NCBI GenBank assembly: GCA_038532435.1
Contig: JBCBAP010000008.1
Coordinates: 1-64,000, forward strand
Direction: 5' to 3'
Length of the DNA: 64,000 nucleotides
Source of the DNA: JBCBAP01 sp038532435
GTDB taxonomy: Bacteria > Pseudomonadota > Alphaproteobacteria > Rhodobacterales > Rhodobacteraceae
This document shows, piece after piece, positions 9,744-18,578 of this stretch (within the stretch, counting starts at the first letter, position 1; the number at the start of each line of letters is the position of its first letter). The translations under genes and the position numbers were made by a program. The notes beneath the pieces were generated by a model. That model was not told where the DNA came from and searched no databases. It worked only from the letters and a program-made list of their open reading frames with translations.

Positions 9744-10532
9744 CTAGAGGTTTTCGGGCTGTGCCATCCCGGTTGCGTGATAGCCACCGTCGACAAAGAG
9801 GATGTCGCCCGTCGTGCCCGACCCGAGGTCAGAGCACAGGTAGAGGGCAGCGCCGCCAACCTCTTCCAGCGTCACGTTCCGGCGCATCGGGCTGTTAGCC
9901 TCGGTCGCCCGGTAAACCTTGCGCGCGCCACCGATGGCGGCACCGGCAAGCGTCCGCATCGGCCCAGCGCTGATCGTGTTGACCCGGATCCCGTCCGGGC
10001 CAAGATCGTTTGCGAGGTAGCGCACGGCGCTTTCGAGGGCCGCCTTAGCCACTCCCATGACGTTGTAGTTCGGCGTCACCCGGGTCGCGCCGAGGAAGCT
10101 GAGCGTCACAATTGCCCCGCCTTCGGTCATCAGGGGCCGAGCCTTGCGCGCAACCTCGATGAGCGAATAGCAGGAGATGTGCATCGAATTCAGGAAGTTG
10201 TCTCGGGACGTGTCGGAGAATCGCCCGGTCAGTTCGTCCTTGGCGGAGAACGCGATGGCGTGGATCACGAAATCGAGCCCGCCCCACTCCGCCTTGATCC
10301 GATTGAACACCGCATCGAGGGAGGCCTCATCGGTGACATCCGCGTCCATCGCGAAGGCGCCTCCAACGCTGTCGCAGAGCGGTTTTACCCGCTTGCCGAA
10401 GGCTTCCCCCTGATAGGTGAAGGCAAGCTCGGCGCCCGCGTCTGCAAGGGTCTTCGCAATCCCCCACGCGATCGATTTGTCGTTCGCGACGCCCAGGATC
10501 AGGCCCCGCTTGCCCTTCATCAGATCAGCCAT
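9744..10532 (-). CDS. fabI: Enoyl-[acyl-carrier-protein] reductase (NADH), FabI
   Basis: Short-chain dehydrogenase-fold protein of 262 residues that performs the last reductive step of each fatty-acid elongation cycle. The FabI-specific cofactor segment RGLILGVANDKSIAWGIAK is at the N terminus, and the catalytic pair is in YNVMGVAKAALES (Tyr-x6-Lys). A C-terminal GDILFVDGGYHATGM closes the fold. It overlaps the 3' end of fabB by eight bases, and fabA lies just upstream, making a fabA-fabB-fabI operon transcribed leftward. This set is the standard unsaturated fatty-acid and elongation cluster of the group. Triclosan-type inhibitors target this family. Confidence 0.96.
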   Translation of the reverse strand: MADLMKGKRGLILGVANDKSIAWGIAKTLADAGAELAFTYQGEAFGKRVKPLCDSVGGAFAMDADVTDEASLDAVFNRIKAEWGGLDFVIHAIAFSAKDELTGRFSDTSRDNFLNSMHISCYSLIEVARKARPLMTEGGAIVTLSFLGATRVTPNYNVMGVAKAALESAVRYLANDLGPDGIRVNTISAGPMRTLAGAAIGGARKVYRATEANSPMRRNVTLEEVGGAALYLCSDLGSGTTGDILFVDGGYHATGMAQPENL

Positions 10533-11751
10533 CGTATTTCGAGATCGCGAGCGTTGCGTTGGTCCCCCCGAAGCCGAAGGAGTTCGACATTACGGTGTCG
10601 AACGCAACGCCGTCCTGTCGCGTCACGGCGATCTCGTCCGGCCGGATGCCCGGGTCGAGCTCGGTGACGTTGGCGGAGGCGGCGATGAACCCCTCCTGCA
10701 TCATCAGGATCGAGTAGATCGCCTCCTGCACGCCTGCCCCGCCGAGGCAGTGACCCGTCAGAGATTTCGTCGAGGAGATCGGCGGGACATTCCCCTCACC
10801 GAAGAGCCGCCGCACCGCCTCGACCTCCGTGACATCCCCCGCAGGCGTGGACGTGCCGTGCGCGTTGATATAGCTGACCTTCCGATCGCCGAGGGTGGAC
10901 ATGGCAAGCCGCATGGACCGCTCCCCGCCCTCGCCAGACGGAGCCACCATGTCGTGCCCGTCGGAGGTGGCACCGTAGCCTGTGACCTCCCCGTAGATCT
11001 TCGCACCGCGCGCCAGCGCGTGCTCCAGTTCCTCGAGCACCACGACCCCGCCGCCGCCGCAGATCACGAACCCGTCGCGTGTCGCGTCGAAGGCCCGGGC
11101 GGCGGTGGTCGGAGTGTCATTGTACTTCGAGCTCATCGCGCCCATCGCATCGAACAGGCAGGAAAGGGTCCAGTCGACCTCCTCCCCACCGCCCGCGAAG
11201 ACGATATCCTGCTTGCCCCACTGAATCATCTCCACCCCGTTGCCGATGCAATGTGCGGAGGTGGAACAGGCGGAGGTGATCGAATAGTTCACGCCCTTGA
11301 TCTTGAAGGGCGTGGCGAGACAGGCGGAGTTCGTCGAGCTCATGCCGCGGGTGACCATGAAGGGACCCATCCGCTTCGGTGCGCCCTTCTCGATGACGAT
11401 ATTGTGGGCGGCGAAGAGGTTCTTCGTCGACGGGCCGCCGGAGCCCATAATGAGCCCAGTACGTTCGTTGGAGACGTCGCTCTCTTCAAGGCCGCTGTCG
11501 GCGATCGCCTGCTCCATGGCGATGTAGTTGTAGGCCGCCCCGTCGCCCATGAAGCGCAGCTGACGCTTGTCCACCGCCTCGGTCAGGTCGATCTTCGGCA
11601 CGCCGTGGACCTGGCTGCGGAAGCCGTGCTCCGCGTAGCTTTCCGAAAAGGTGATGCCGGATTTGCCCTCGCGCAGGGACGCCGTCACCTCCGCAGCACT
11701 GTTGCCGATTGAGGAGACGATCCCCAGACCCGTGATGACGACGCGGCGCAT
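10525..11751 (-). CDS. fabB: Beta-ketoacyl-ACP synthase I, FabB
   Basis: Condensing enzyme of 408 residues that extends acyl-ACP, including the cis-3-decenoyl intermediate of unsaturated fatty-acid synthesis. The Cys-His-His triad is visible as TSACSTSAHCIG, NAHGTSTPAGD and SLTGHCLGGAG, and the C terminus is the conserved NSFGFGGTNATL. It starts 23 bp after fabA and its stop overlaps the fabI start region. Pairing with fabA supports the FabB rather than FabF assignment. Confidence 0.95.
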   Translation of the reverse strand: MRRVVITGLGIVSSIGNSAAEVTASLREGKSGITFSESYAEHGFRSQVHGVPKIDLTEAVDKRQLRFMGDGAAYNYIAMEQAIADSGLEESDVSNERTGLIMGSGGPSTKNLFAAHNIVIEKGAPKRMGPFMVTRGMSSTNSACLATPFKIKGVNYSITSACSTSAHCIGNGVEMIQWGKQDIVFAGGGEEVDWTLSCLFDAMGAMSSKYNDTPTTAARAFDATRDGFVICGGGGVVVLEELEHALARGAKIYGEVTGYGATSDGHDMVAPSGEGGERSMRLAMSTLGDRKVSYINAHGTSTPAGDVTEVEAVRRLFGEGNVPPISSTKSLTGHCLGGAGVQEAIYSILMMQEGFIAASANVTELDPGIRPDEIAVTRQDGVAFDTVMSNSFGFGGTNATLAISKYDG

Positions 11752-11774
11752 GGCGCTCTCCTTACCCTCGTGGG

Positions 11775-12284
11775 TCAGTCCTCTTGAAAGAGGCCGACCT
11801 TCATGTCTGTCGTGGTGTAGATAGGCTCGCCATCTGCGCGCATCACGCCGTTGGCCATGCCAAGCTTGAGCTTGCGGTCGATGACGCGGGTGAAATCGAC
11901 ATGGTAAGATACGAGCCTGGTCTTCGGGGTCACCATGCCGGTGAACTTGACCTCACCGACACCGAGCGCCCGACCCTTGCCCTGCATGCCCCGCCAGCCG
12001 AGATTGAAGCCCGTCAGCTGCCACAGCGCATCAAGCCCGAGACAGCCCGGCATCACCGGATCGCCGAGGAAGTGGCACTGGAAGAACCAGAGATCCGGAC
12101 TGATGTCGAATTCGGCGACGACGTGACCCTTGCCGTGTTCCCCTGCATCGGCGGAGATCTCGGTAACCCGGTCCATCATCAGCATAGGGGGCGCCGGAAG
12201 CTGCGGGTTGCCCGGACCGAACATTTCGCCCCGCGCACATTGCATCAAGCCATTGTAATCGATGCTCGTTGGCCTGTCCGCCAT
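11775..12284 (-). CDS. fabA: 3-hydroxydecanoyl-ACP dehydratase/isomerase, FabA
   Basis: Hot-dog-fold enzyme of 169 residues that dehydrates 3-hydroxyacyl-ACP and isomerises trans-2- to cis-3-decenoyl-ACP, the branch point to unsaturated fatty acids. The active-site His is in CHFLGDPVMPG and the Asp in LGLDALWQL. Length and motifs match FabA rather than FabZ. It is the first gene of fabA-fabB-fabI and is divergent from irr across a 261-bp gap, a neighbourhood widely kept in Rhodobacterales. That gap must hold both promoters. Confidence 0.96.
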   Translation of the reverse strand: MADRPTSIDYNGLMQCARGEMFGPGNPQLPAPPMLMMDRVTEISADAGEHGKGHVVAEFDISPDLWFFQCHFLGDPVMPGCLGLDALWQLTGFNLGWRGMQGKGRALGVGEVKFTGMVTPKTRLVSYHVDFTRVIDRKLKLGMANGVMRADGEPIYTTTDMKVGLFQED

Positions 12285-12545
12285 GCACCTGTCTCCCGAT
12301 CCGTTTCAGACTTGTAACATTGATCGCGTCACCTAGCACCCACCATCGCGGAAGCGCAATCCCCCGTTGAACCGGTCGTTCACCGTTGGTGCGTGACAGG
12401 CGCGACGACCACACGGCCCCCTGCCATGCATTGGTGATGGATGAAGCGGGTGCACAGGCGTGACCCCAGTCGCGACTGACTCGCAATTGCGCCGGAAGCC
12501 CCCATACTATAGACAGGTGCGAGAAAAAGGAGCGTCAGGCAGGCA

Positions 12546-12980
12546 ATGAAGCCGGAAACACCGGATGACACGGTCGCTGAAACAGCCGCGCGGGACTGGT
12601 TGTCCCGGTCGGACCTGAGGCCGACCCGTCAGCGCGTGAGCCTGGCCGCACTCCTGGTCGGCGACGGGCGGAACAGGCACGTCACCGCAGAGGGCCTGCA
12701 CCATGCGGCGACCGCGGCGGATGTTTCCGTGTCTCTTGCAACCGTCTACAACACCCTGCGTGCCTTTTGCGATGCGGGCCTTATGAACGAGGTCACCGTA
12801 GACGGGACACGGTCCTATTTCGACACCCGCATCGACGATCATCCTCACTATTTCTGGGAGGATGACGGGCACATCACCGATGCCCCCACGGACAGCGTGT
12901 CCTTCGACCGGTTGCCCGAACCGCCGGAAGGTGCCGAGATCGCCAAGATTGATGTGGTGATCCGACTGCGACGAAACTAA
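12546..12980 (+). CDS. irr: Iron response regulator Irr (Fur family)
   Basis: Fur-superfamily DNA-binding protein of 144 residues. The winged helix lies at about residues 25-85 (LRPTRQRVSLAALL, then SLATVYNTLRAFCDAGL), and the small dimerisation part contains DDHPHYFWEDDG. The zinc-binding CxxC pairs of Fur and Zur are absent, which is typical of Irr, the heme-responsive regulator that controls iron and heme genes in alphaproteobacteria. The regulatory histidine cluster is reduced to HPH. AAGGAG at 12527-12532 is the best ribosome site. A weak promoter with TTGCGC at 12487 and TATAGA at 12508 may drive it. Divergent placement from fabA is the usual irr context in this order. Confidence 0.9.
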   Translation: MKPETPDDTVAETAARDWLSRSDLRPTRQRVSLAALLVGDGRNRHVTAEGLHHAATAADVSVSLATVYNTLRAFCDAGLMNEVTVDGTRSYFDTRIDDHPHYFWEDDGHITDAPTDSVSFDRLPEPPEGAEIAKIDVVIRLRRN

Positions 12981-13001
12981 GTAACAGCCCCAGTGTCCCC
13001 T

Positions 13002-13020
13002 CCCCGCGTCGCGGGGTTCT
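13002..13020 (+). terminator. Hairpin after irr
   Basis: Stem CCCCGC/GCGGGG with a 3-base GTC loop, followed by TTCT. It sits 22 bp after the irr stop and 25 bp before sbtA. The T tract is short, so termination may be partial. Confidence 0.5.
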
Positions 13021-13044
13021 GTAACGTGCGTCTGTCGGTGATCC

Positions 13045-14016
13045 ATGGAATTCTTTGCGCTTGCAGGTCAGAACCTGCTTTCCCCCATCGTGCTGAGCTT
13101 CGTTCTCGGGTTTGCGGCCGCCCTTGCCCGGTCGGACCTGACAATACCCGAGGCAGTGGCGAAGGGATTGTCGATCTACCTCCTCTTTGCCATCGGCATC
13201 AAAGGGGGCGTCGGCGTGGCCGAGAGCGGGCTGTCGCCGCTCGTGATCAGCTCCCTCGTCGCCGGTTTCGTCCTGTCCGCCGCCTTCCCGTTTCTCGCCT
13301 TTGCGCTCCTGCGGGTGTTGAGCCGCCTTTCGGTGACCGACGCGGCCGCCGTCGCGGGGCACTACGGCTCGATCTCGATCGTCACCTTCGTGGCCATGAC
13401 CTCCGTCCTCGACGGGCAGGGCGTGCCTTTCGAGGGGCACATGGTGGCGGTCGCGGCGGTGATGGAGGCCCCCGCGATCCTCTCCGCCCTCTTCATTGCC
13501 TCAACCCGCGGGGCGGGGCGGAAGATCTCCGGGGAGCTTCTGCACGAAGTCATGCTGAATTCCTCGATCGTGCTTCTTGTGGGCAGCTTCATCATCGGTT
13601 GGGTGACCGGCCCCGCGGGTCTTGAGCGGATCGAGGCGTTCGTGGTCTCCCCCTTCCAGGGCGTGCTCTGCCTCTTCCTGCTCGACATGGGATTGCTCGC
13701 CGGACGGGGGATCCGCGAAAGCCGAGGCACGCTCAGCGGGGGGCTCGTGATCTTCGGCTGCGTCATGCCGCTTGTCGGCGGGGCGATCGGGCTCGGAACC
13801 GGCTGGCTGCTGGGGCTGTCCACCGGGGGCATCGCGCTTCTCACAACGCTCTGTGCGTCGGCAAGCTACATCGCCGTGCCCGCCGCCATGCGGGTCGCCT
13901 TGCCGGAGGCGAACCCGTCGGTCTATCTGACCCTCTCGCTTGGCATCACCTTTCCCTTTAACCTGACAGCGGGGCTGGCGATCTATTTCGCTCTCGCCCG
14001 GATGATCGGAGGCTGA
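13045..14016 (+). CDS. sbtA: Sodium-dependent bicarbonate transporter, SbtA family
   Basis: Polytopic inner-membrane protein of 323 residues with roughly ten hydrophobic segments in two similar halves, as in the SbtA (DUF897) family of sodium/bicarbonate symporters. Family-like sequence includes LLFAIGIKGGVGVAESGL near residue 50, HYGSISIVTFVAM near 110, and SASYIAVPAAMRVALPEANPS near 275. It is followed after three bases by a PII-like gene matching SbtB, its usual partner. No Rubisco or carboxysome genes are in the window, so bicarbonate would more likely feed anaplerotic carboxylases such as propionyl-CoA or crotonyl-CoA carboxylase. That is inference. Confidence 0.85.
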   Translation: MEFFALAGQNLLSPIVLSFVLGFAAALARSDLTIPEAVAKGLSIYLLFAIGIKGGVGVAESGLSPLVISSLVAGFVLSAAFPFLAFALLRVLSRLSVTDAAAVAGHYGSISIVTFVAMTSVLDGQGVPFEGHMVAVAAVMEAPAILSALFIASTRGAGRKISGELLHEVMLNSSIVLLVGSFIIGWVTGPAGLERIEAFVVSPFQGVLCLFLLDMGLLAGRGIRESRGTLSGGLVIFGCVMPLVGGAIGLGTGWLLGLSTGGIALLTTLCASASYIAVPAAMRVALPEANPSVYLTLSLGITFPFNLTAGLAIYFALARMIGG

Positions 14017-14019
14017 CCC

Positions 14020-14352
14020 ATGCGCACCCATGCCGCAAAACGCATCGAGATCATCATCGAGGCGCCGCTCCTGCGCCGCCTCACCCGGCTGCTCGACGAG
14101 GCGGGCGCGCCCGGCTACACGGTGCTGCCCGTGCTCGCGGGCAGCGGTGTGTCGGGACCGTGGACACGGGACGGTCAGGTGTCCGCGGCCGGGGGTATGT
14201 GCACCGTTATCATGGTAACCACGCCGGAAAAGGCGGAGGCGCTCATGCAGGCGGCCTTCGAGATCGTGGAGCCCCATATCGGCATCGTCTCCATGACCGA
14301 TTGTGAGGTGTTGCGTCCCGAGCTGTTCGACCGCTCCGCCGGAGAGAGCTGA
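14020..14352 (+). CDS. sbtB: PII-like signalling protein, SbtB type
   Basis: Small PII-superfamily protein of 110 residues placed three bases after sbtA. The ferredoxin-like beta-alpha-beta halves are seen as KRIEIIIEAPLLRRLTRLLDEAGAPGYTVLP and CTVIMVTTPEKAEALMQAAFEIV. The intervening T-loop (GSGVSGPWTRDGQVSAAGG) lacks the uridylylated tyrosine motif of GlnB and GlnK, as expected for SbtB, which binds adenine nucleotides and blocks SbtA. The C terminus DCEVLRPELF is typical. Not a nitrogen regulator despite the fold. Confidence 0.82.
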   Translation: MRTHAAKRIEIIIEAPLLRRLTRLLDEAGAPGYTVLPVLAGSGVSGPWTRDGQVSAAGGMCTVIMVTTPEKAEALMQAAFEIVEPHIGIVSMTDCEVLRPELFDRSAGES

Positions 14353-14432
14353 CACCCCCGGCGACCAGCAGTGGACAGGCCCGCTGAAACCGGGTTGGAG
14401 CCTGACGGCATACAGCCGAACCCGACGGCCCC

Positions 14433-14465
14433 CTTCTTCTGGCCGAAAATATCCCCGCCGGAGGC
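14433..14465 (-). repeat. Dispersed intergenic element, copy 4
   Basis: A 33-bp copy in inverted orientation relative to copy 1. It begins CTTCTTCTGGCCGAAAATAT on the plus strand and ends CCCCGCCGGAGGC. It lies 80 bp after the sbtB stop and 97 bp before phoH, consistent with a terminator for the sbtAB unit. Confidence 0.8.
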
Positions 14466-14562
14466 GGCACGCGAACTTGCATGGCGCGCGCGTTTTTCCT
14501 TGCACGAGTCGGGCCGCGGCGGGCACCATATCTAGAGGCCCCCCAGAAAGGACTCAGGACAT

Positions 14563-15582
14563 TTGGCGACCGAACCGCTCAAATCCCCGCTTCTGCCGGA
14601 GACGGCAGGTTCCGACATCACCCTGGATTTTCCCGACAACCGCCTGCTGATCGACCTGTGCGGTCCGCACGACATCAATCTGGCGAAGATCGAGCAGGTT
14701 CTCGGCGTGCAGATCCTGCGCACAGATGGCGGGCTCGCCGTGCACGGCGCGGAGGACGGCGCGGTACGGGCCGCGGATGCCCTCCGTGCGCTCTACACCC
14801 GGCTCGAACAGGGCCGGCAGGTGGAATCCGGCGATGTGGACGCCGCCATCCGCTTCGGCACCGCCGATGAGGTGGCAAGCCCGGAACCCGGGGATCAGAT
14901 CGAGATGTTCCGGGGCGGCACGCTCGAGGTTCGCACCCGCAAGAAGACCGTGGAGCCACGAACCAAGACCCAGAAACACTATGTCTCCCAGCTGTTCGAG
15001 CACGAGCTCGTCTTCGGCATTGGCCCCGCAGGAACGGGCAAGACCTATCTGGCCGTTGCCGTCGCGGTGAACATGTTTGTCGAGGGGCACGTGGACCGGA
15101 TCATCCTCAGCCGCCCGGCGGTGGAGGCGGGCGAGCGCCTCGGCTTCCTGCCCGGTGACATGAAGGAGAAGGTCGACCCCTACATGCAGCCGCTCTACGA
15201 CGCGCTGAACGACTTTCTGCCGGGCAAGCAGCTTGCCAAGCTGATGGAGGACAAGCGGATCGAGATCGCGCCCCTCGCCTTCATGCGCGGCAGGACCCTC
15301 TCCAACAGTTTCGTGATCCTCGATGAGGCGCAGAACGCCACCGCGATGCAGATGAAGATGTTCCTGACCCGGCTCGGTGAGAATTCCCGGATGGCGATCA
15401 CCGGGGACATGAGCCAGATCGACCTACCCCGGGGCGTGCCCTCTGGCCTGGTGGAGGCGGAACGGGTGTTGCGCCGCGTTGATGGCATCGGCTTCACGAA
15501 ATTCACCGCGGAGGATGTGGTGCGCCATCCGCTTGTGGCGAAAATCATCAAGGCCTACGACGCGGACCCGGTGCCCACGTGA
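14563..15582 (+). CDS. PhoH-family ATPase
   Basis: P-loop ATPase of 339 residues, likely linked to RNA metabolism. Walker A is GPAGTGKT at residues 154-161 and Walker B is FVILDEAQNAT near 250. The N-terminal third carries the KH-like segment usual for PhoH proteins that sit beside ybeY. TTG is taken as the start: no ATG or GTG fits the conserved N terminus, and GGACTCAGGAC lies just upstream. It overlaps ybeY by four bases (GTGA), opening the phoH-ybeY-corC-lnt operon found across proteobacteria. Confidence 0.92.
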   Translation: MATEPLKSPLLPETAGSDITLDFPDNRLLIDLCGPHDINLAKIEQVLGVQILRTDGGLAVHGAEDGAVRAADALRALYTRLEQGRQVESGDVDAAIRFGTADEVASPEPGDQIEMFRGGTLEVRTRKKTVEPRTKTQKHYVSQLFEHELVFGIGPAGTGKTYLAVAVAVNMFVEGHVDRIILSRPAVEAGERLGFLPGDMKEKVDPYMQPLYDALNDFLPGKQLAKLMEDKRIEIAPLAFMRGRTLSNSFVILDEAQNATAMQMKMFLTRLGENSRMAITGDMSQIDLPRGVPSGLVEAERVLRRVDGIGFTKFTAEDVVRHPLVAKIIKAYDADPVPT

Positions 15583-16076
15583 CCACCGTCGACCTCGTGA
15601 TCGAGGATCCACGGTGGGAGGCGCTGCCGCTGCCGCGCCTCGCGGAGGTCGGAACCCGCGCGGCACTCACCGCCGCCGACGCAGGCGAAGGGTACGAGAT
15701 CGTTTTGATGGCCTGCGACGATGCGCGGATCGCGGACCTGAACGCGGAATTTCGGGACAAGTCCACGCCCACCAATGTGCTGAGCTGGCCGGCCCACGAC
15801 CTCGCCCCCCTCGTCGCGGGGGAAGCTCCTCCCGCCCCGCCCGCGCCAGATGGATTCGACGACGCGCTCGGCGATATTGCACTTGCCTACGAAACCTGCA
15901 TACGGGAGGCCCGCGAGCAGGGAAAACCGATCGAGGATCATCTGACCCATTTGATCCTGCATGCAACGCTCCATTTACTGGGATATGACCACACTCACGC
16001 CGCAGATGCGGCATTAATGGAAGGTCTGGAACGCAAGGCCCTTGCACAGCTCGGGATACCGGACCCATATTCGTAA
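15579..16076 (+). CDS. ybeY: Endoribonuclease YbeY (rRNA maturation factor)
   Basis: Single-strand endoribonuclease of 165 residues acting in 16S rRNA 3'-end processing and ribosome quality control. The metal-binding motif with three histidines is LHATLHLLGYDHTH, and the conserved STPTNVLSWPA lies near residue 65. The GTG start overlaps the phoH stop as GTGA, indicating translational coupling. Slightly long because of a Pro/Ala-rich insert near residue 80 (GEAPPAPPAPDG). Confidence 0.93.
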   Translation: MTTVDLVIEDPRWEALPLPRLAEVGTRAALTAADAGEGYEIVLMACDDARIADLNAEFRDKSTPTNVLSWPAHDLAPLVAGEAPPAPPAPDGFDDALGDIALAYETCIREAREQGKPIEDHLTHLILHATLHLLGYDHTHAADAALMEGLERKALAQLGIPDPYS

Positions 16077-16113
16077 CTGGTGGCCGCGATGGCCACACCA
16101 TTGGATAGGACCC

Positions 16114-17037
16114 ATGGGCGACAGCACCGACGGACCTTCTACCGCAGCGCAGCGCGCGCCGGAGACTGATCCCGACCCCTCGCCCGGCCAAGGCCGGACC
16201 GGACGATCCCTGATCGACAGACTGATCCCGTGGCGGCGCACGCCGGCGCCGACACCCGCCACTGCGCAAAGCGCCATGGCGGAAGTGTCCGACGCGGGCA
16301 CCCGCGCGATCGTCACCAACCTGCACAAGCTGCGCGACCGGCGGGTGGCGGACATTGCCGTGCCCCGGGCGGACATCGTCGCCGTGCCGCGGGATGCGAC
16401 GCTCGAGGAGGTCATGGACGCCTACCGGGAGTCGACGCTCACCCGGCTGCCCGTCTTCAACGATTCGCTCGACGATCCCACAGGCTTCCTGCATCTGAAG
16501 GACGTGGTGCTGAACCAGACCGGGGACAGCACGCCCTTCGACGTGGCCAAGCTGAGCCGCCGGATCCTCTACGTGCCGCCGTCGATGCCCGTGGCAGCGC
16601 TGCTGCAGCGGATGCAGAACACCCGCATTCATATCGCCCTCGTCATCGACGAGTATGGCGGCGTCGATGGCCTTGTGACCATCGAAGACGTGCTGGAGCA
16701 GATCGTCGGGGAGATCGAGGACGAGCACGACGAAGAAGAAACCATCGCCTGGCGGGAGGAGGCCCCGGGGGTCTACCTCGTCAACGCGCGCGCGGAACTC
16801 GACGAGTTCGAGGCCGTCGCCAAGGTCGACCTGCTCGCGGACGATGTGGATGAGGAGGTCGACACGCTCGGCGGCCTCGTCTTCAAGCTCCTCGGCCGGA
16901 TACCGGAGCGGGCAGAGGTCGTCCCCCATCCGCAGGGCCACGAGTTCGAGATCGTCGATGCGGATCCCCGCCGGATCAAGCGGCTGCGGGTCCGGTTGCG
17001 CCGCGACCGCCCCGAGATGAAGGCCGCAGCGGAGTAG
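16114..17037 (+). CDS. corC: Hemolysin/CorC family protein with tandem CBS domains
   Basis: Soluble protein of 307 residues: a variable N terminus, two CBS domains (about residues 75-205, starting VADIAVPRADIVAVPRD), and a C-terminal CorC/HlyC transporter-associated domain (VDEEVDTLGGLVFKLLGRIP). It lacks the DUF21 membrane part, as in the CorC/YbeX proteins of phoH-ybeY-lnt operons, which are associated with magnesium/cobalt homeostasis and ribosome maturation. The frame is open to 16042 but ATG 16114 has AGGA at the right distance. Its TAG shares a base with the GTG start of lnt. Confidence 0.88.
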   Translation: MGDSTDGPSTAAQRAPETDPDPSPGQGRTGRSLIDRLIPWRRTPAPTPATAQSAMAEVSDAGTRAIVTNLHKLRDRRVADIAVPRADIVAVPRDATLEEVMDAYRESTLTRLPVFNDSLDDPTGFLHLKDVVLNQTGDSTPFDVAKLSRRILYVPPSMPVAALLQRMQNTRIHIALVIDEYGGVDGLVTIEDVLEQIVGEIEDEHDEEETIAWREEAPGVYLVNARAELDEFEAVAKVDLLADDVDEEVDTLGGLVFKLLGRIPERAEVVPHPQGHEFEIVDADPRRIKRLRVRLRRDRPEMKAAAE

Positions 17038-18578
17038 TGTCCGAGGCCGGGCGCGCGCTCGATCGCGGCGGCTGGGCCGCGCGACGTAGCCGGGACCTGT
17101 GGCCCTTTCTGACCGGCATACTTCTGACCGGGGCGCAGGCGCCCGTCTCGCTCTGGCCCGCGCTGCTGATCGGCACTGGCCTGCTCTATTGGTTGCTCAC
17201 CCTGGCACAGACCGCGCGCCGGGCAGCCTGGATCGGCTGGTGGGCGGGCACCGGCTACTTCGCCAGCGGGCTTTTCTGGATCGCAGAGGCGTTTTTCGTG
17301 GACATCGCCCGGCACGGCTGGATGGCACCCTTCGCCATCCTGTTCCTGTCCACCGGTCTCGCGCTGTTCTGGGGTCTGGGAGGCTGGCTGTTCGCCCGCG
17401 CCCGCCCGGCAGGCTGGGGCGCGCCGCTGATGTTCGCGGGTGCGTGGACCTTCGTTGAACTCCTGCGAACCTATGTCCTGACCGGTTTTCCCTGGAACCT
17501 GCTCGCCTACGGGTGGCTCGAAACAGCGGTGGCCCAGGTTTCGGGCATGATCGGACCGCACGCTCTCGGTTTCGTCACCTTGTTTTTCGCGGCCATGCTC
17601 GTCCGCGCGCTCGAACACAGGGCCGTTGGCGTCGGGATCGCAACCATCGCCGTGGCGGCGGTGCCCACGGTCTGGGCGCTTGGCCAGACCGCCACGACCC
17701 CGACTTCCGAGCTCGATGCGCCAACAGTTCGCGTCGTTCAGCCAAACGCGCCCCAGCACCTCAAATGGACCGCGGACGGAATGCGGGAACAGTATCTCAA
17801 CGGCCTGCGCGCCACGGTCGATGAGGGGGGAGCGGACATCACCATCTGGCCAGAGACCTCGGTGCCGATGTTCATCGGTGAACCTGAAATCGCCTACGGA
17901 GGTGGCCTTTACCGCTGGCAAGACATCGCCGCCGCGTCAGAAAACCGGCCCGCCATCATCGGAACCCGCCGCCGCGACGGACAGAGGTATTACAACAGCC
18001 TCGCCGTGGTGGGTCCGGGCGGCGCGCTCGTGGCTCAATACGACAAGCACCACCTCGTGCCGTTCGGCGAATACCTGCCCTTTGCGGATCTGCTCGCCCG
18101 CTGGGGCCTTTTCGGGCTTGCCAGCGGCGGCGTCGGCTACAGCGCAGGGCCCGGCCCCCGGGTGGTCAGCGCGGACGGCGTGCCTCCCTTCCTTCCGCTC
18201 ATCTGCTATGAGGCGATCTTTCCCCACCGGATGGATGCGCCGGGTGACCGCCCGCGCTGGATCGTGCACATCACCAACGATGCCTGGTTCGGCAACAGCG
18301 CGGGCCCCTACCAGCACCTTGCCCAGGCGCGTTTTCGCGCGATCGAGACAGGCCTTCCCGTGGTGCGCGCGGCGAACACGGGCATCTCCGCCATCATCGA
18401 TGCCTACGGTCGCGTGCTCGAATTCGTACCACTCGGCACCACTGGCTACGCGCAGGATCGGCTTCCGCCCCGTGGTCCTGAACCGCTCTATGCGCGCACC
18501 GGCGATACGCCGCTCATGGTCTTTCTCGCTGTTCTGGGCCTGATCTCACTAGTGATCACAAAGCGGAAGCAAGCCTGA
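17037..18578 (+). CDS. lnt: Apolipoprotein N-acyltransferase Lnt
   Basis: Inner-membrane enzyme of 513 residues that adds the third acyl chain to lipoproteins. Six or so membrane segments fill the first 200 residues, followed by a periplasmic nitrilase-like domain. The Glu-Lys-Cys triad is visible at E273 (WPETSVP), K337 (YDKHHLVPFGEY) and C390 (CYEAIFP). The GTG start overlaps the corC stop by one base (TAGTG). Its last codons contain the first GTGATCAC palindrome of the sucC control region. Several lipoprotein genes in this window would be its substrates. Confidence 0.95.
   Translation: MSEAGRALDRGGWAARRSRDLWPFLTGILLTGAQAPVSLWPALLIGTGLLYWLLTLAQTARRAAWIGWWAGTGYFASGLFWIAEAFFVDIARHGWMAPFAILFLSTGLALFWGLGGWLFARARPAGWGAPLMFAGAWTFVELLRTYVLTGFPWNLLAYGWLETAVAQVSGMIGPHALGFVTLFFAAMLVRALEHRAVGVGIATIAVAAVPTVWALGQTATTPTSELDAPTVRVVQPNAPQHLKWTADGMREQYLNGLRATVDEGGADITIWPETSVPMFIGEPEIAYGGGLYRWQDIAAASENRPAIIGTRRRDGQRYYNSLAVVGPGGALVAQYDKHHLVPFGEYLPFADLLARWGLFGLASGGVGYSAGPGPRVVSADGVPPFLPLICYEAIFPHRMDAPGDRPRWIVHITNDAWFGNSAGPYQHLAQARFRAIETGLPVVRAANTGISAIIDAYGRVLEFVPLGTTGYAQDRLPPRGPEPLYARTGDTPLMVFLAVLGLISLVITKRKQA

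Noticed and set aside
12285..12545. Irr iron-control box between fabA and irr
   Set aside because: No AT-rich inverted repeat resembling an ICE box was seen in the gap; only weak promoter-like hexamers.
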